The translations under genes and the position numbers were made by a program. Positions 8,922 to 17,168 of a stretch of DNA of 64,000 bases are shown one piece after another (position 1 is the stretch's first letter; each line of letters opens with the position of its first letter). The DNA is from Planococcus citreus (GTDB lineage Bacteria; Bacillota; Bacilli; Bacillales_A; Planococcaceae), in contig NZ_RCCP01000001.1 of the NCBI RefSeq assembly GCF_003664125.1, positions 1,364,001 through 1,428,000 on the forward strand, in the 5' to 3' direction. The notes under the pieces were generated by a model. It searched no databases, was not told the DNA's origin, and saw only the letters and a program-made list of their open reading frames with translations.

Positions 8922-10268
8922 TTATTTTCGGATCAATTGGTAAACGGATGCACCGACCAAATCGCCTGCTTCTTTCAGGCGTTCTGCGCTGATGAATTCA
9001 ATCGTATCAAGCGGCGTGTGGTAATACGGCTCAAGGTTCGCCGTGCCCGGCTCTCTGCGGATAAAGTTCACTGCCGGAATGCCCGCTTCGTAGAACGGCA
9101 CGTGGTCGGACGATCCGCGCTGATACAGAATCAGTTCAGACGGCGTGCCGATGCGTTCGCCGGTCGCTTTCGCGGTTTCCGTGACGATGTTCGCCTGGCC
9201 ATCGAGCGTGTTCATGTAAATCGCCGTGGCGTTGTCCCAAGACGTGCCGACCATGTCCATATTGAAGTTGCCGATGCTTCTCGCCACTTCGTCCTCTGTC
9301 AGTTCGCTGACGTAATGGCGCGAGCCGAGCAAGCCGATTTCTTCAGCGCCGACAAAGACAAAGCGCACTTCTTCATCGATCGGATAGCTCTTCAAGACGC
9401 GTGCAATTTCGAGTGCCACAGCCGTACCGGATGCATTGTCGCTCGCACCGGCCGCGAACGGCACGCTGTCGTAATGCGCGCTGACGTGGACGATGCCGTC
9501 ACTGCCGCCTTTTTTCGGCGTGCGTGTCGCGATGATGTTTTCCGAGGTCGCGCCTTCAAACGCCTGGACGGTCAACGTGACAGTTGCGTCCGCTGCCAGG
9601 ACGTCCGTTTTCAACGCTTCCCCGCTCGCTTTGGTGATGCCGCCGACCGGGATGGCCATTTCATTGCCGCCGAGTGACGGATTGAGCGGCCCCGCCTGGT
9701 CGATATTGTTATAGATCAAGACGCCCGCAGCCCCTGCTGCTTCGGCATTCTTTACTTTTTCCGCAAAGGTGAAGCCACCGCGTTGGATCAAGGCGATTTT
9801 CCCTGACGCGTCCGCGCTGAAATCAGCCGGATAGCCGAGTCCCGCATCATACAGCTGCGCCGTTAAGCCTGCGTCAGCTGTCGCCGCGGAACCCGATGGA
9901 ATATTGATCAATACTTCATCTCCCGATTCGGTATGCAAATGCCCAATCACCAAATTCGGGATGCTGAATTCCTGTACCTCGACTTCATAGCCGTAGGATT
10001 CAAGGCGCTGTTCCAGGAAATCCGCGGTTTCTTTCTCCGCTTCGGTTCCCGCGACGCGCGGGCCGATCGTTTCGGTCAGATGGTAGACATCTTCATACAT
10101 CCGCTCCTGGTCGATGCGCGCAATCACTTTCTGGTCGAATGCCGCGCCGCTTTTCCCTGGAGCTGCTTGCGCGGCCTGCTGTTCGAACAGGCCGGTCGGT
10201 GCTGCGTAAAAACTGGACGTGACGAGCAGCGCCGATAAAAACGCCGTTTTCCACTTCATGTTTTTCAA
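8922..10268 (-). CDS. Secreted M28 zinc aminopeptidase, paralogue
   Basis: A 448-residue M28 peptidase with a signal peptide (cleavage near AQA, residue about 36), a PA insert and a complete metal site: AHYDSV, GASDNASG, GAEEIG, FNMDMV and YHTPLD. The start is a TTG at 10268 because AAGGAGG lies 8 bases before it; the in-frame ATG three codons on is too far from that site. It is the first gene of the tandem pair. The two proteins share the same layout but differ clearly in sequence, so the duplication is old and the specificities may differ. Confidence 0.9.
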   Translation of the reverse strand: MKNMKWKTAFLSALLVTSSFYAAPTGLFEQQAAQAAPGKSGAAFDQKVIARIDQERMYEDVYHLTETIGPRVAGTEAEKETADFLEQRLESYGYEVEVQEFSIPNLVIGHLHTESGDEVLINIPSGSAATADAGLTAQLYDAGLGYPADFSADASGKIALIQRGGFTFAEKVKNAEAAGAAGVLIYNNIDQAGPLNPSLGGNEMAIPVGGITKASGEALKTDVLAADATVTLTVQAFEGATSENIIATRTPKKGGSDGIVHVSAHYDSVPFAAGASDNASGTAVALEIARVLKSYPIDEEVRFVFVGAEEIGLLGSRHYVSELTEDEVARSIGNFNMDMVGTSWDNATAIYMNTLDGQANIVTETAKATGERIGTPSELILYQRGSSDHVPFYEAGIPAVNFIRREPGTANLEPYYHTPLDTIEFISAERLKEAGDLVGASVYQLIRK

Positions 10269-10516
10269 TTCATCTTCCTCCTTTTAATGGGTTCTAGTTA
10301 CAGCCCTAACAAGTATTCCCTTCTACCCGAAAATTTCCCTTCCCGAAATATTGAAAACGGTTACAAAGTTATAGAATATTCAGTCATTAGAATAGAAAGT
10401 ACTACCAGCTTAATGAAAATCAGGAAGTGTCCTAGGACTTAACTAATACTCCTTAAAAATTTTTCGAAACCTTTGATCGTTTTAATCTTGTCGCGCAGAT
10501 CATTGGTTTATTTGCA
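10269..10516. other. Intergenic region upstream of the M28 pair
   Basis: AT-rich, with no gene. It must hold the promoter of the M28 operon on the minus strand. I could not pick a convincing -35/-10 pair or an operator. Confidence 0.4.
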
Positions 10517-10544
10517 TAAAAAAACTCTCCATAGCGGAGAGTTT
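10517..10544 (-). terminator. Rho-independent terminator
   Basis: AAACTCTCC / GGAGAGTTT perfect stem with a 5-base loop, followed by a T run on the minus strand; serves the 10584-12711 genes. Confidence 0.85.
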
Positions 10545-10583
10545 CGAATAAAGTTTCAAGCTATGGCTAACACTTCTTGCAAT

Positions 10584-10889
10584 TCATCCCCACCACATCG
10601 CCGTGACAAAAAAAGCCCATAACGAAGCAGCCGGTGCCACGGTGAATAAAACAACTGCATATAGTTCCCTGTGGGCATGGAACTTCTCCTGATGCTTAAT
10701 CAACAGAAGCAATGAAAGCCCAGACATGATGTACAGAAATATTCCCGCCACCGTCAATCCCGTCAGATAATAAATAGGAGCAACCGGCACCGTGTGCTCA
10801 CTTAAAAAATAGGCTGTGCCTTGCCCGAATATGCAAAAATAACTGGCCAGCAAAAAACTCAGCAGTAAACTCCATTGAAGTTTTTCCAT
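10584..10889 (-). CDS. Three-helix membrane protein, 101 aa
   Basis: Three predicted membrane segments at residues about 5-27, 38-63 and 78-98. The ATG follows AAGGAG. It lies 25 bp downstream of the oligopeptidase gene and ends at the shared terminator, so it is likely the second gene of that transcript. No family recognised. Confidence 0.6.
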   Translation of the reverse strand: MEKLQWSLLLSFLLASYFCIFGQGTAYFLSEHTVPVAPIYYLTGLTVAGIFLYIMSGLSLLLLIKHQEKFHAHRELYAVVLFTVAPAASLWAFFVTAMWWG

Positions 10890-10914
10890 CTTTTTCTCCT
10901 TGTTTATCTCTTTG

Positions 10915-12711
10915 TCAGTACTTCTCAGTCAGCTCCAAATACTCTTCAATGGCAGAACTCAATGATTTCTGCGCATCCTGCCAAAATGCCACTTGCGTGA
11001 TATCCGCTCCCAGGTAATGTTCGCCCAATTGCTCTACGGTCATTTTTCCGGAATCGCGCAATAACGCATCGTAGCGCTCCGGGAATCCGCCCGGCTGCTG
11101 TTTGGCTTGTTCGTATACGCCGTTGCTGAATAAATAGCCGATCGTGTATGGAATATTATAGAACGCCTTTTCGGCATCGTAGAAATGGCCGATGAACATC
11201 CATTTGTGAAGCGCCAACTCCTCGACCAATCCGCCGTAGATCTCATTTTCCACCTCGGCGATCATCTTTTTGATCTGTGCTGCGGAAATCATGCCCTCTG
11301 CCCGTTGATCGTAAAACTTTCGTTCGAATCGGAACATATTCGGCACGCTCACGACGTATTTCAAGCCGTCACGGATCTTCATTTCGAGCATGGCGAGCCG
11401 TTCATTTTCGTCTGCCGTCTGTTCGATGACCGCATCCAGTACCAGATTCTCCATGAACGTAGAAGCCGTTTCCGCAACACTCGTGCCTTTTTGCTGCGCA
11501 AGCGCCGGTTCGTCGTGAATGATGTGGTTATGATAAGCGTGGCCCAGTTCATGCGCCAAGGTTATCAAGTCCTGATAAGTCTCACGATACGTCAGGAAAA
11601 TCCGGCTTTCTTTGGCCAATGGCATTGAAGCACAAAAGCCGCCTTCTGCTTTGCCCGGCCGGTTCTCGGCTTCAATCCAATCCTGTTCAAATGCCCGGTC
11701 GGCAAAATTCCCGAGCTTGTCGCTGAACTGATGGAATTGCTTGCTGATGACGGTTTTCGCCGAAGTAAAATCCACTTTGTCTGAAAGCGAAAACGCTGGC
11801 GACTCCAGATCAAACCAGCTGGCTGAATCTTGGTCCGCCACTTTCAATTTCCGTTCGATATACGCTCTGTACAAATCCTTATTGCCGTCGATGGCTGTGA
11901 GCATCGCATCGATTGAGGCTTCCTGGATCCGGTTATGCTCGAGCATCTCTTTCAATTTATTGTCCCAGCCGCGCTGTTCGTAAATAGCCAAACGAGATCC
12001 CGCCACACGGTTCAAAATGGCCGCCACGGTATCAGCTTGCGCTTCGCATGTTTCGGCGACAGCTTCAGCTGCCCGCTTTCGGCTGGCGCGGTCTTTGCCG
12101 TTTACTGCTTCATTCAACGCCTGGCCAATCGATACGTGCTGCAGTTCTCCGTCGAGTTCAATCGGCACTCTCAATTTAGTCAAAACCAGTTCGTGCTGCT
12201 GTTCCCACCCCGACAAGCCATTGACGGACAGTGCGCTGATCATCCGCTCCAGTTCAGCCGGCAAACGGTCTTTGACCATCCGTCTTCTTTCATTCAAATA
12301 AAACGACGAGGCTTCAACGCGGCCGGAAGCAGTGAACGTTTGCCACTCTGCCTCGGTAAATTCAGCAAATACTTGATCCAACTCGATTTGCAAGGAAGCG
12401 AGTTTTGCTTTTAGCACCGCGCTTTCATCCATCAAAGCGATCGCCGCCTGATCCGCCACATTTTCTGCGTATGCACAGATTGCGAAATCATCGAGCTGCT
12501 CCCAGGCGAGCAGGGCATACTGAAATTGATCGATGATTTCCAACAAGGCATCGTTGTCGCGCACGTCCATCCCGCGGTAGTTTTGCAATTGCCCAGCTGC
12601 CTGCTCGAGCGTATTTTGCAAGTCTTTCAAGAACGCTTTCAGTTCTTCTGATCGGCTCGTTCCGGCATATAAAGAAGTTAAGTTCCACGTTTGTGCAGTT
12701 GTCTGTTCCAC
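10915..12711 (-). CDS. M3 family oligoendopeptidase F-like zinc metallopeptidase
   Basis: A cytoplasmic oligopeptidase of about 598 residues, the usual PepF length. The zinc motif HELGH is at residues 387-391 (LAHELGHAYHNH), with the third ligand expected in the ETASTFMENL helix that follows. The start is set at the GTG at 12711 because AAAAGGGGA lies six bases before it. An ATG ten codons upstream also keeps the frame but has only a weak site. Family members cut short peptides of about 6-20 residues after uptake, which fits the extracellular proteases encoded just downstream. Confidence 0.9.
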   Translation of the reverse strand: MEQTTAQTWNLTSLYAGTSRSEELKAFLKDLQNTLEQAAGQLQNYRGMDVRDNDALLEIIDQFQYALLAWEQLDDFAICAYAENVADQAAIALMDESAVLKAKLASLQIELDQVFAEFTEAEWQTFTASGRVEASSFYLNERRRMVKDRLPAELERMISALSVNGLSGWEQQHELVLTKLRVPIELDGELQHVSIGQALNEAVNGKDRASRKRAAEAVAETCEAQADTVAAILNRVAGSRLAIYEQRGWDNKLKEMLEHNRIQEASIDAMLTAIDGNKDLYRAYIERKLKVADQDSASWFDLESPAFSLSDKVDFTSAKTVISKQFHQFSDKLGNFADRAFEQDWIEAENRPGKAEGGFCASMPLAKESRIFLTYRETYQDLITLAHELGHAYHNHIIHDEPALAQQKGTSVAETASTFMENLVLDAVIEQTADENERLAMLEMKIRDGLKYVVSVPNMFRFERKFYDQRAEGMISAAQIKKMIAEVENEIYGGLVEELALHKWMFIGHFYDAEKAFYNIPYTIGYLFSNGVYEQAKQQPGGFPERYDALLRDSGKMTVEQLGEHYLGADITQVAFWQDAQKSLSSAIEEYLELTEKY

Positions 12712-12825
12712 GAATAATCCCCTTTTTATCTGCGGCAGCATCCTACTGCCTTATTTGCATATCTTTATAATCATTCTTCTTTTTCCTGAAAATCCCTTTT
12801 GCAAATGAATAAGAGGATGGCAAAA

Positions 12826-13647
12826 CTATTTCGGCTCATTGCCGGGACGTGTGGCTTCGCTTTCCACTTCTATCATCCAGGACAAAATCGTGGTGCTATC
12901 CCGGACATTCTTTTCTTTGATTTCTTCCAATAAAGCCGTCACGCCTTCAGCATTTGACACTGTACCGAAGCGTTTTGCCGCTTCCAGCGGATTTGAAAAA
13001 TCGGTGTTCGGGCATTCCACCAGCCCATCGGTTGTCAGGAGGATGTGGTTGGTGCCTTTTCTTAGTTCTTTTGCGCCTGTGCTAAAGCAAGGAACCGGCA
13101 AATCGAATGTGTTCACTTTGCCGATCCATTCATAAAAACTGCGGTGATTCTGCTGCGTCTCACCGAGCGCCTCGAGGTCAGGATGAAACAAGTACAATAG
13201 GCAGTCGCCGACCGATAGCCACCAAAGGAACTTGCCTTTTCTTACGGTGCATAAGACGGCGGTCTCGCCTTGCACTTTGCTGCACGCTGTTTTAAAACGT
13301 TCGCTGTCAAAGCTTGCCAGCAAAATCTCCGACAGCTGGCTGAATGCTTGTTTGATCGGCAATTTCAAAGCTCCATTGATCGAAGGTTCCAAACGGCCAA
13401 TTTCCGCTATGACGAGCTCTGCGCTTTCGGCTGTTTGATGGGCGTCCAGCAACACGGTGAATTCCCAGTCTTCCACTACGTTCGACCACACCATGCAGCC
13501 GTCTTCATTTTTCGTTTGCCCAGCAGTTGAGTTGCCGCCAAACCGCCCTACCGTCACAGGGCCAATTTGCTGAATGTCCAGCTGGTCGACAAAAGACTGT
13601 TCGCTGCCGACCCAGTTGAAGCTTGTTGGGTCCTTGCTAGTTTTCAT
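12826..13647 (-). CDS. PP2C-family Ser/Thr protein phosphatase-like protein
   Basis: A 273-residue protein with the PPM/PP2C metal-site order: GQTKNEDG near residue 48 (motif with Asp), FTVLLDAH near residue 68, LSVGDC near residue 145, LLTTDGLVE near residue 207 and RDSTTI near the C-terminus. The usual DGxGG is altered to DAHQT, so activity should be tested rather than assumed. It has no sensor domain or membrane segment. It is a monocistronic gene with AGGAGG upstream. Its substrate is unknown; a role in stress signalling is possible but not shown by the neighbours. Confidence 0.7.
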   Translation of the reverse strand: MKTSKDPTSFNWVGSEQSFVDQLDIQQIGPVTVGRFGGNSTAGQTKNEDGCMVWSNVVEDWEFTVLLDAHQTAESAELVIAEIGRLEPSINGALKLPIKQAFSQLSEILLASFDSERFKTACSKVQGETAVLCTVRKGKFLWWLSVGDCLLYLFHPDLEALGETQQNHRSFYEWIGKVNTFDLPVPCFSTGAKELRKGTNHILLTTDGLVECPNTDFSNPLEAAKRFGTVSNAEGVTALLEEIKEKNVRDSTTILSWMIEVESEATRPGNEPK

Positions 13648-13724
13648 ATGTATATACCTCCTGTTACGTATTAAAGCGATTCATAATATTTGTCCAGTAT
13701 ACGTGAAGCTGCTCTTTGTCTGCA

Positions 13725-13761
13725 TAAAAAAACGAAGAATCCGCTTATGCAGACCCTTCGT
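13725..13761 (-). terminator. Rho-independent terminator of the ABC exporter
   Basis: ACGAAG / CTTCGT stem with a long loop, followed by seven T residues on the minus strand. Confidence 0.7.
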
Positions 13762-13774
13762 ATAACATTACTGG

Positions 13775-14617
13775 CTATTCTTTTCTCCGGTACAGATACA
13801 TCGTCAGCGGCGCAAAAATCACCACGAAAATCGCAGATACGACAACCACCCAGCCAATTTGCTCCCAAGTCCCGTTGCCGTGCATCAAGCCGCGCACCGC
13901 TGTTGCGAGGATGGAAATCGGGTTGATGTTGACGAATCCTTGCAGCCAGGACGGTAAAGTCGACGGATCAACGAACACATTGCTGACAAAGGTGAGCGGG
14001 AACACCACTAAAAAACTGACCATCATCAAGGATTTTTCGGAACGCATGATAATGCCAGCGGCCGTCCAAATCCACGAGAAGCTGAACGAAAACAACAGGA
14101 TAACCAAGACCGCACCCACTACTCCCAGCGCTCCGCCCTCCGGGCGAAATCCGAGAATTAGCCCGAGGCCGATCATAATGGCCGACGCCAGCGAATAGCG
14201 GATGACATCAACGAGCAATGCGCCGACCAAAGCGGACGGTAGCCAAATCGGCAAGGTCCGGAAGCGGTCGAATATGCCTTTTCGAATATCATTGTTCAAG
14301 TCGATGCCGGTGTACATCGTAATCTGCGATACCGTCATAACCAAAATGCCGGGCAAAAGAAACTGCAAATATTCGCCTGTTGACCCGGCGATCGCACCGC
14401 CGAACAAATACGTGAACATCAATAGAAAGATGATCGGAAATACCGTTACGTCAAACATCTGCTCCGGCACATGCTTGATCCGCAATAGCGCACGATGGGC
14501 AAACGCCATTGTGGACGCCATTGCACTCGGCGGATCCGGCCGCTTACCGCCCGCAACAGCGTTCAGCGGGTGCACTTCTTCATAAGCCGTTTTGTCGTGT
14601 TCGATTTGAACGCTCAT
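13775..14617 (-). CDS. ABC-2 type exporter permease (DrrB-like)
   Basis: A 280-residue permease with six predicted membrane helices in the second two-thirds and the DrrB pattern ([25 protein letters not shown], then [16 protein letters not shown] and [16 protein letters not shown]). This family moves lipophilic drugs, antibiotics or polyketide-like compounds out of the cell. Its ATG overlaps the stop of the ATPase gene by four bases (ATGA), so the two subunits are translationally coupled. The substrate is not evident. Confidence 0.88.
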   Translation of the reverse strand: MSVQIEHDKTAYEEVHPLNAVAGGKRPDPPSAMASTMAFAHRALLRIKHVPEQMFDVTVFPIIFLLMFTYLFGGAIAGSTGEYLQFLLPGILVMTVSQITMYTGIDLNNDIRKGIFDRFRTLPIWLPSALVGALLVDVIRYSLASAIMIGLGLILGFRPEGGALGVVGAVLVILLFSFSFSWIWTAAGIIMRSEKSLMMVSFLVVFPLTFVSNVFVDPSTLPSWLQGFVNINPISILATAVRGLMHGNGTWEQIGWVVVVSAIFVVIFAPLTMYLYRRKE

Positions 14618-15609
14618 GAGTTCTCCTCCTCAGTCGGTTGGTCGCTGGCGGATTGTCCGGTCAATGTCAAAAATACTTCATCCAAGCTCGGCCGGCCGAG
14701 CGAAAAATCGCTGATGGCTATTTTTTCTTTGCCCAATTCCCCGAGCGCTTCTGCGACGATTGAGGAATCTTTCGCCTGCGCGCTTAAGGTTACACCGTCT
14801 GTAGAGGTGTGAACCGGAACACCGAGCTTGCGTTCAAGAATGGCTGCTGCTTGCGGTTGGTCTGCTGAATCCAGCAATTGCACATTCAATGTGCCGGTTC
14901 CGACTGACGCTTTCAATTCACTGCTCGTCCCTTCTGCGATGATTTTGCCTTGATTGATGACTGCAATGCGGTCTGCCAGCTGGTCCGCTTCCTCCAAATT
15001 CTGTGTCGTCAACAGCACGGTCGTTCCTGTTTGAACGAGCGCGCGCACAATCTCCCACACTTGGTTGCGGCTGCGCGGGTCGAGGCCGGTCGTTGGCTCA
15101 TCGAGAAACAATAGATCCGGCGTCACAACAATGCTTGCGGCGATATCGATGCGCCGCCTCATGCCGCCCGAATACTTTTTCACTTGCCGTTTTGCTGCCT
15201 GCTCCAAGCCAAATGCCGACAGCAATTCCGCCGCACGCAACTTCGCTTCCTTGACCGTGTAACCCATCAGCCTGGAGATCAGCACGAGATTTTCAATCCC
15301 GGTCAGGTCTTCATCGATCGATGCATATTGGCCTGTTAAACTGATGCGGCTTTTGATGGCCGCACTTTCCGTCTTTAAATCATGCCCGAAAATGGTCGCG
15401 CTGCCGCCGTCTGGCTGGATCAATGTCGCCAGCATGCGGATTGTCGTCGTTTTCCCGGCCCCGTTCGGCCCTAAAAATCCGTATACCGTCCCTCTTGGAA
15501 TAACCAAATCCACGCCGTCTACCGCTCGTTCTTTCCCGTATATTTTCACCAGTCCCGCCGCTTCTACAGCCAATCCGTTCGCCTGCCGCTCCACATTTCT
15601 TGTTTCCAT
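14614..15609 (-). CDS. ABC transporter ATP-binding protein (DrrA-like)
   Basis: A 331-residue ATPase with Walker [11 protein letters not shown]-loop LTGQYASID, signature YSGGMRRR, Walker [14 protein letters not shown] and H-loop TTQN. A C-terminal DrrA-type extension ends in [15 protein letters not shown]. The glutamine where the switch histidine normally sits (TTQN) is common in DrrA-like proteins. The ATG at 15609 is chosen because AGGTGAGGAG precedes it; an upstream ATG at 15639 lacks a site. It pairs with the permease at 13775. Confidence 0.9.
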   Translation of the reverse strand: METRNVERQANGLAVEAAGLVKIYGKERAVDGVDLVIPRGTVYGFLGPNGAGKTTTIRMLATLIQPDGGSATIFGHDLKTESAAIKSRISLTGQYASIDEDLTGIENLVLISRLMGYTVKEAKLRAAELLSAFGLEQAAKRQVKKYSGGMRRRIDIAASIVVTPDLLFLDEPTTGLDPRSRNQVWEIVRALVQTGTTVLLTTQNLEEADQLADRIAVINQGKIIAEGTSSELKASVGTGTLNVQLLDSADQPQAAAILERKLGVPVHTSTDGVTLSAQAKDSSIVAEALGELGKEKIAISDFSLGRPSLDEVFLTLTGQSASDQPTEEENS

Positions 15610-15743
15610 GCTCCTCACCTTTTTCTTTGCAGGATACATTCACATGATTATGGCTTTTATTATAAACCCATTGGCGGAATATTCACTCTTTTTATTTTAC
15701 TATAGAACAAACGTTCCTATTAATCCACTATTATTTTTTTCCA

Positions 15744-15775
15744 TAAGAAAAACTCCTGCATCCTGGCAGGAGTTT
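15744..15775 (-). terminator. Rho-independent terminator of fabH
   Basis: AAACTCCTG / CAGGAGTTT stem with an 8-base loop and TTTCTTATGG then a T-rich run on the minus strand. Confidence 0.75.
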
Positions 15776-15787
15776 AAAATTCAATTA

Positions 15788-16771
15788 TTAAATCGACCAT
15801 TTCACCAGCATGCCGGCATGGGTCAAGCCGCCGCCGAATCCGTACAGCAGCAATTGATCACCGGCTTTGATGCGGCCGTCTTTCACGCCTTCGGCAAGCG
15901 ACAAGGGAATCGAGCCGGCAGATGTGTTGCCATAATATTCGAGTGAATAGATGGTGTTGTCGAGCGACAGCCCGCTCCTTGTACAAATCGATTCGATGAT
16001 TCGCAGATTGGCGCTGTGTGGCACAAACCAGTCGACATCGGATGGCGCTACGCCTGCTTTGTCCATCAAGGCATTGACCCCTTTTGGCACGGTATTGACC
16101 GCCCATTTGTATACTTCGCGGCCATTTTGCCAGACGACGTTGCGGGCAGCCAAGTCTTCGCCGAACATTTCCCCTGCCAAGTCTGTGCAATACAGGTTGT
16201 TCGCCAAGGCGCCGTTCGTTCCCATATGCGATTCGATAAAGCTCGGGTTGTCTGCGTCGTGTTCGACCAGCACTGCCCCGCCGCCGTCGCCGAACAGGAT
16301 GCACGTCGAGCGATCGGTGTAATCGAGGATCTTCGAGAACGTTTCTGCGCCGATCACCAGGATTTTCTTGTGCAATCCGGAGGTGATCAAGCCGTTCGCC
16401 ATCTGCAGGCCGTAAGAGAAGCCTGCGCAAGCCGCGTTCAAATCGATCGTTCCTGCGTTCGGAATGTTCAGTTTCGCCTGGACCATTGCAGCCACGCTCG
16501 GTGTTTTGAAGTCAGGCGTCATCGTGCAGGCAATAATCAAATCGACATCGTCGAACGATTTTCCGTAGCGCTCTGCCAAATCTTGTACTGCTTTTGTGCT
16601 TATATCACTCGTAAATTCGTGTTCTCCCGCAATGCGGCGCTCTCTGATGCCGGTGCGCTGGAGGATCCACTCGTCATTTGTTTCAACCAATTGTTCCAGG
16701 TCCAAATTCGTCAGCCTCTTTTCGGGTACATACGATCCGATGGCTGTGATTCGTGCTGCTGATCTGCTCAT
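15788..16771 (-). CDS. fabH: 3-oxoacyl-ACP synthase III (KAS III)
   Basis: A 327-residue condensing enzyme that joins acetyl- or branched acyl-CoA to malonyl-ACP to start fatty-acid synthesis. The triad is intact: Cys115 in NAACAGF, His252 in VPHSANLR and Asn near residue 282 in YGNTSAGS, with the C-terminal GFGGGLTHAG. It stands alone, away from any fabF. This fits a second, FabHB-like isozyme as found in Bacillus, which carries two, but the other copy is outside this window. A FapR-like palindrome lies 44-62 bp upstream of the start. Confidence 0.93.
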   Translation of the reverse strand: MSRSAARITAIGSYVPEKRLTNLDLEQLVETNDEWILQRTGIRERRIAGEHEFTSDISTKAVQDLAERYGKSFDDVDLIIACTMTPDFKTPSVAAMVQAKLNIPNAGTIDLNAACAGFSYGLQMANGLITSGLHKKILVIGAETFSKILDYTDRSTCILFGDGGGAVLVEHDADNPSFIESHMGTNGALANNLYCTDLAGEMFGEDLAARNVVWQNGREVYKWAVNTVPKGVNALMDKAGVAPSDVDWFVPHSANLRIIESICTRSGLSLDNTIYSLEYYGNTSAGSIPLSLAEGVKDGRIKAGDQLLLYGFGGGLTHAGMLVKWSI

Positions 16772-16814
16772 TCATACACCCCTTTAGCTTACTCACCTCA
16801 TTTTAGCACCTAAC

Positions 16815-16833
16815 ATTAGTATTAGGTACCAAT
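16815..16833 (-). promoter_or_regulatory. FapR-like operator upstream of fabH
   Basis: The imperfect palindrome ATTAGTATTAGGTACCAAT (minus strand ATTGGTACCTAATACTAAT) closely resembles the FapR operator pattern known from Bacillus fatty-acid genes (TTAGTACC-type arms). It sits between the fabH start and its upstream region, where the repressor would block transcription until malonyl-CoA rises. The motif match is made by eye. Confidence 0.6.
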
Positions 16834-17168
16834 AATTTAGATGAATGGGTAAATACTTTCAAATGCATAATATTTTTAGTAGCTTTCCGATTCATAAGTC
16901 ATGTATTGTCTAGGAAATAAGAAGCGTAAGACTACTGCAGCATCTTGTGGTAACTGTTTTCTCGGTATTACCTCAGCTCTCAAATTGTTTGGGAAAAAAG
17001 TAAAAGCTTCAAAAAGATAAGAAAAACGTTAAAAAATGAATAATAAATCTGATGATGAACAGAGCTGTTACAAAGAGTTTTCTTCAAGCGAACAGCTGGG
17101 ACTCGCCCTTCAAAATCGATCTGTGGAATAATGGGCATAAGAGAATTTATTTCTTAGGAGGCGCTGGA
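16834..17168. other. Intergenic region between fabH and the FUSC gene
   Basis: AT-rich divergent promoter region. A short frame at 17036-17131 on the plus strand (31 codons, MNNKSDDEQS...) has no convincing ribosome binding site, so I do not call it a gene. No other element was recognised. Confidence 0.4.

Noticed and set aside
17036-17131. 31-codon frame upstream of the FUSC gene
   Set aside because: No ribosome binding site; most likely chance in the promoter region.
17052-17168. 39-codon N-terminal extension of the FUSC protein
   Set aside because: The AGGAGG site lies directly before the ATG at 17169, and the extension does not resemble a membrane-protein N-terminus.
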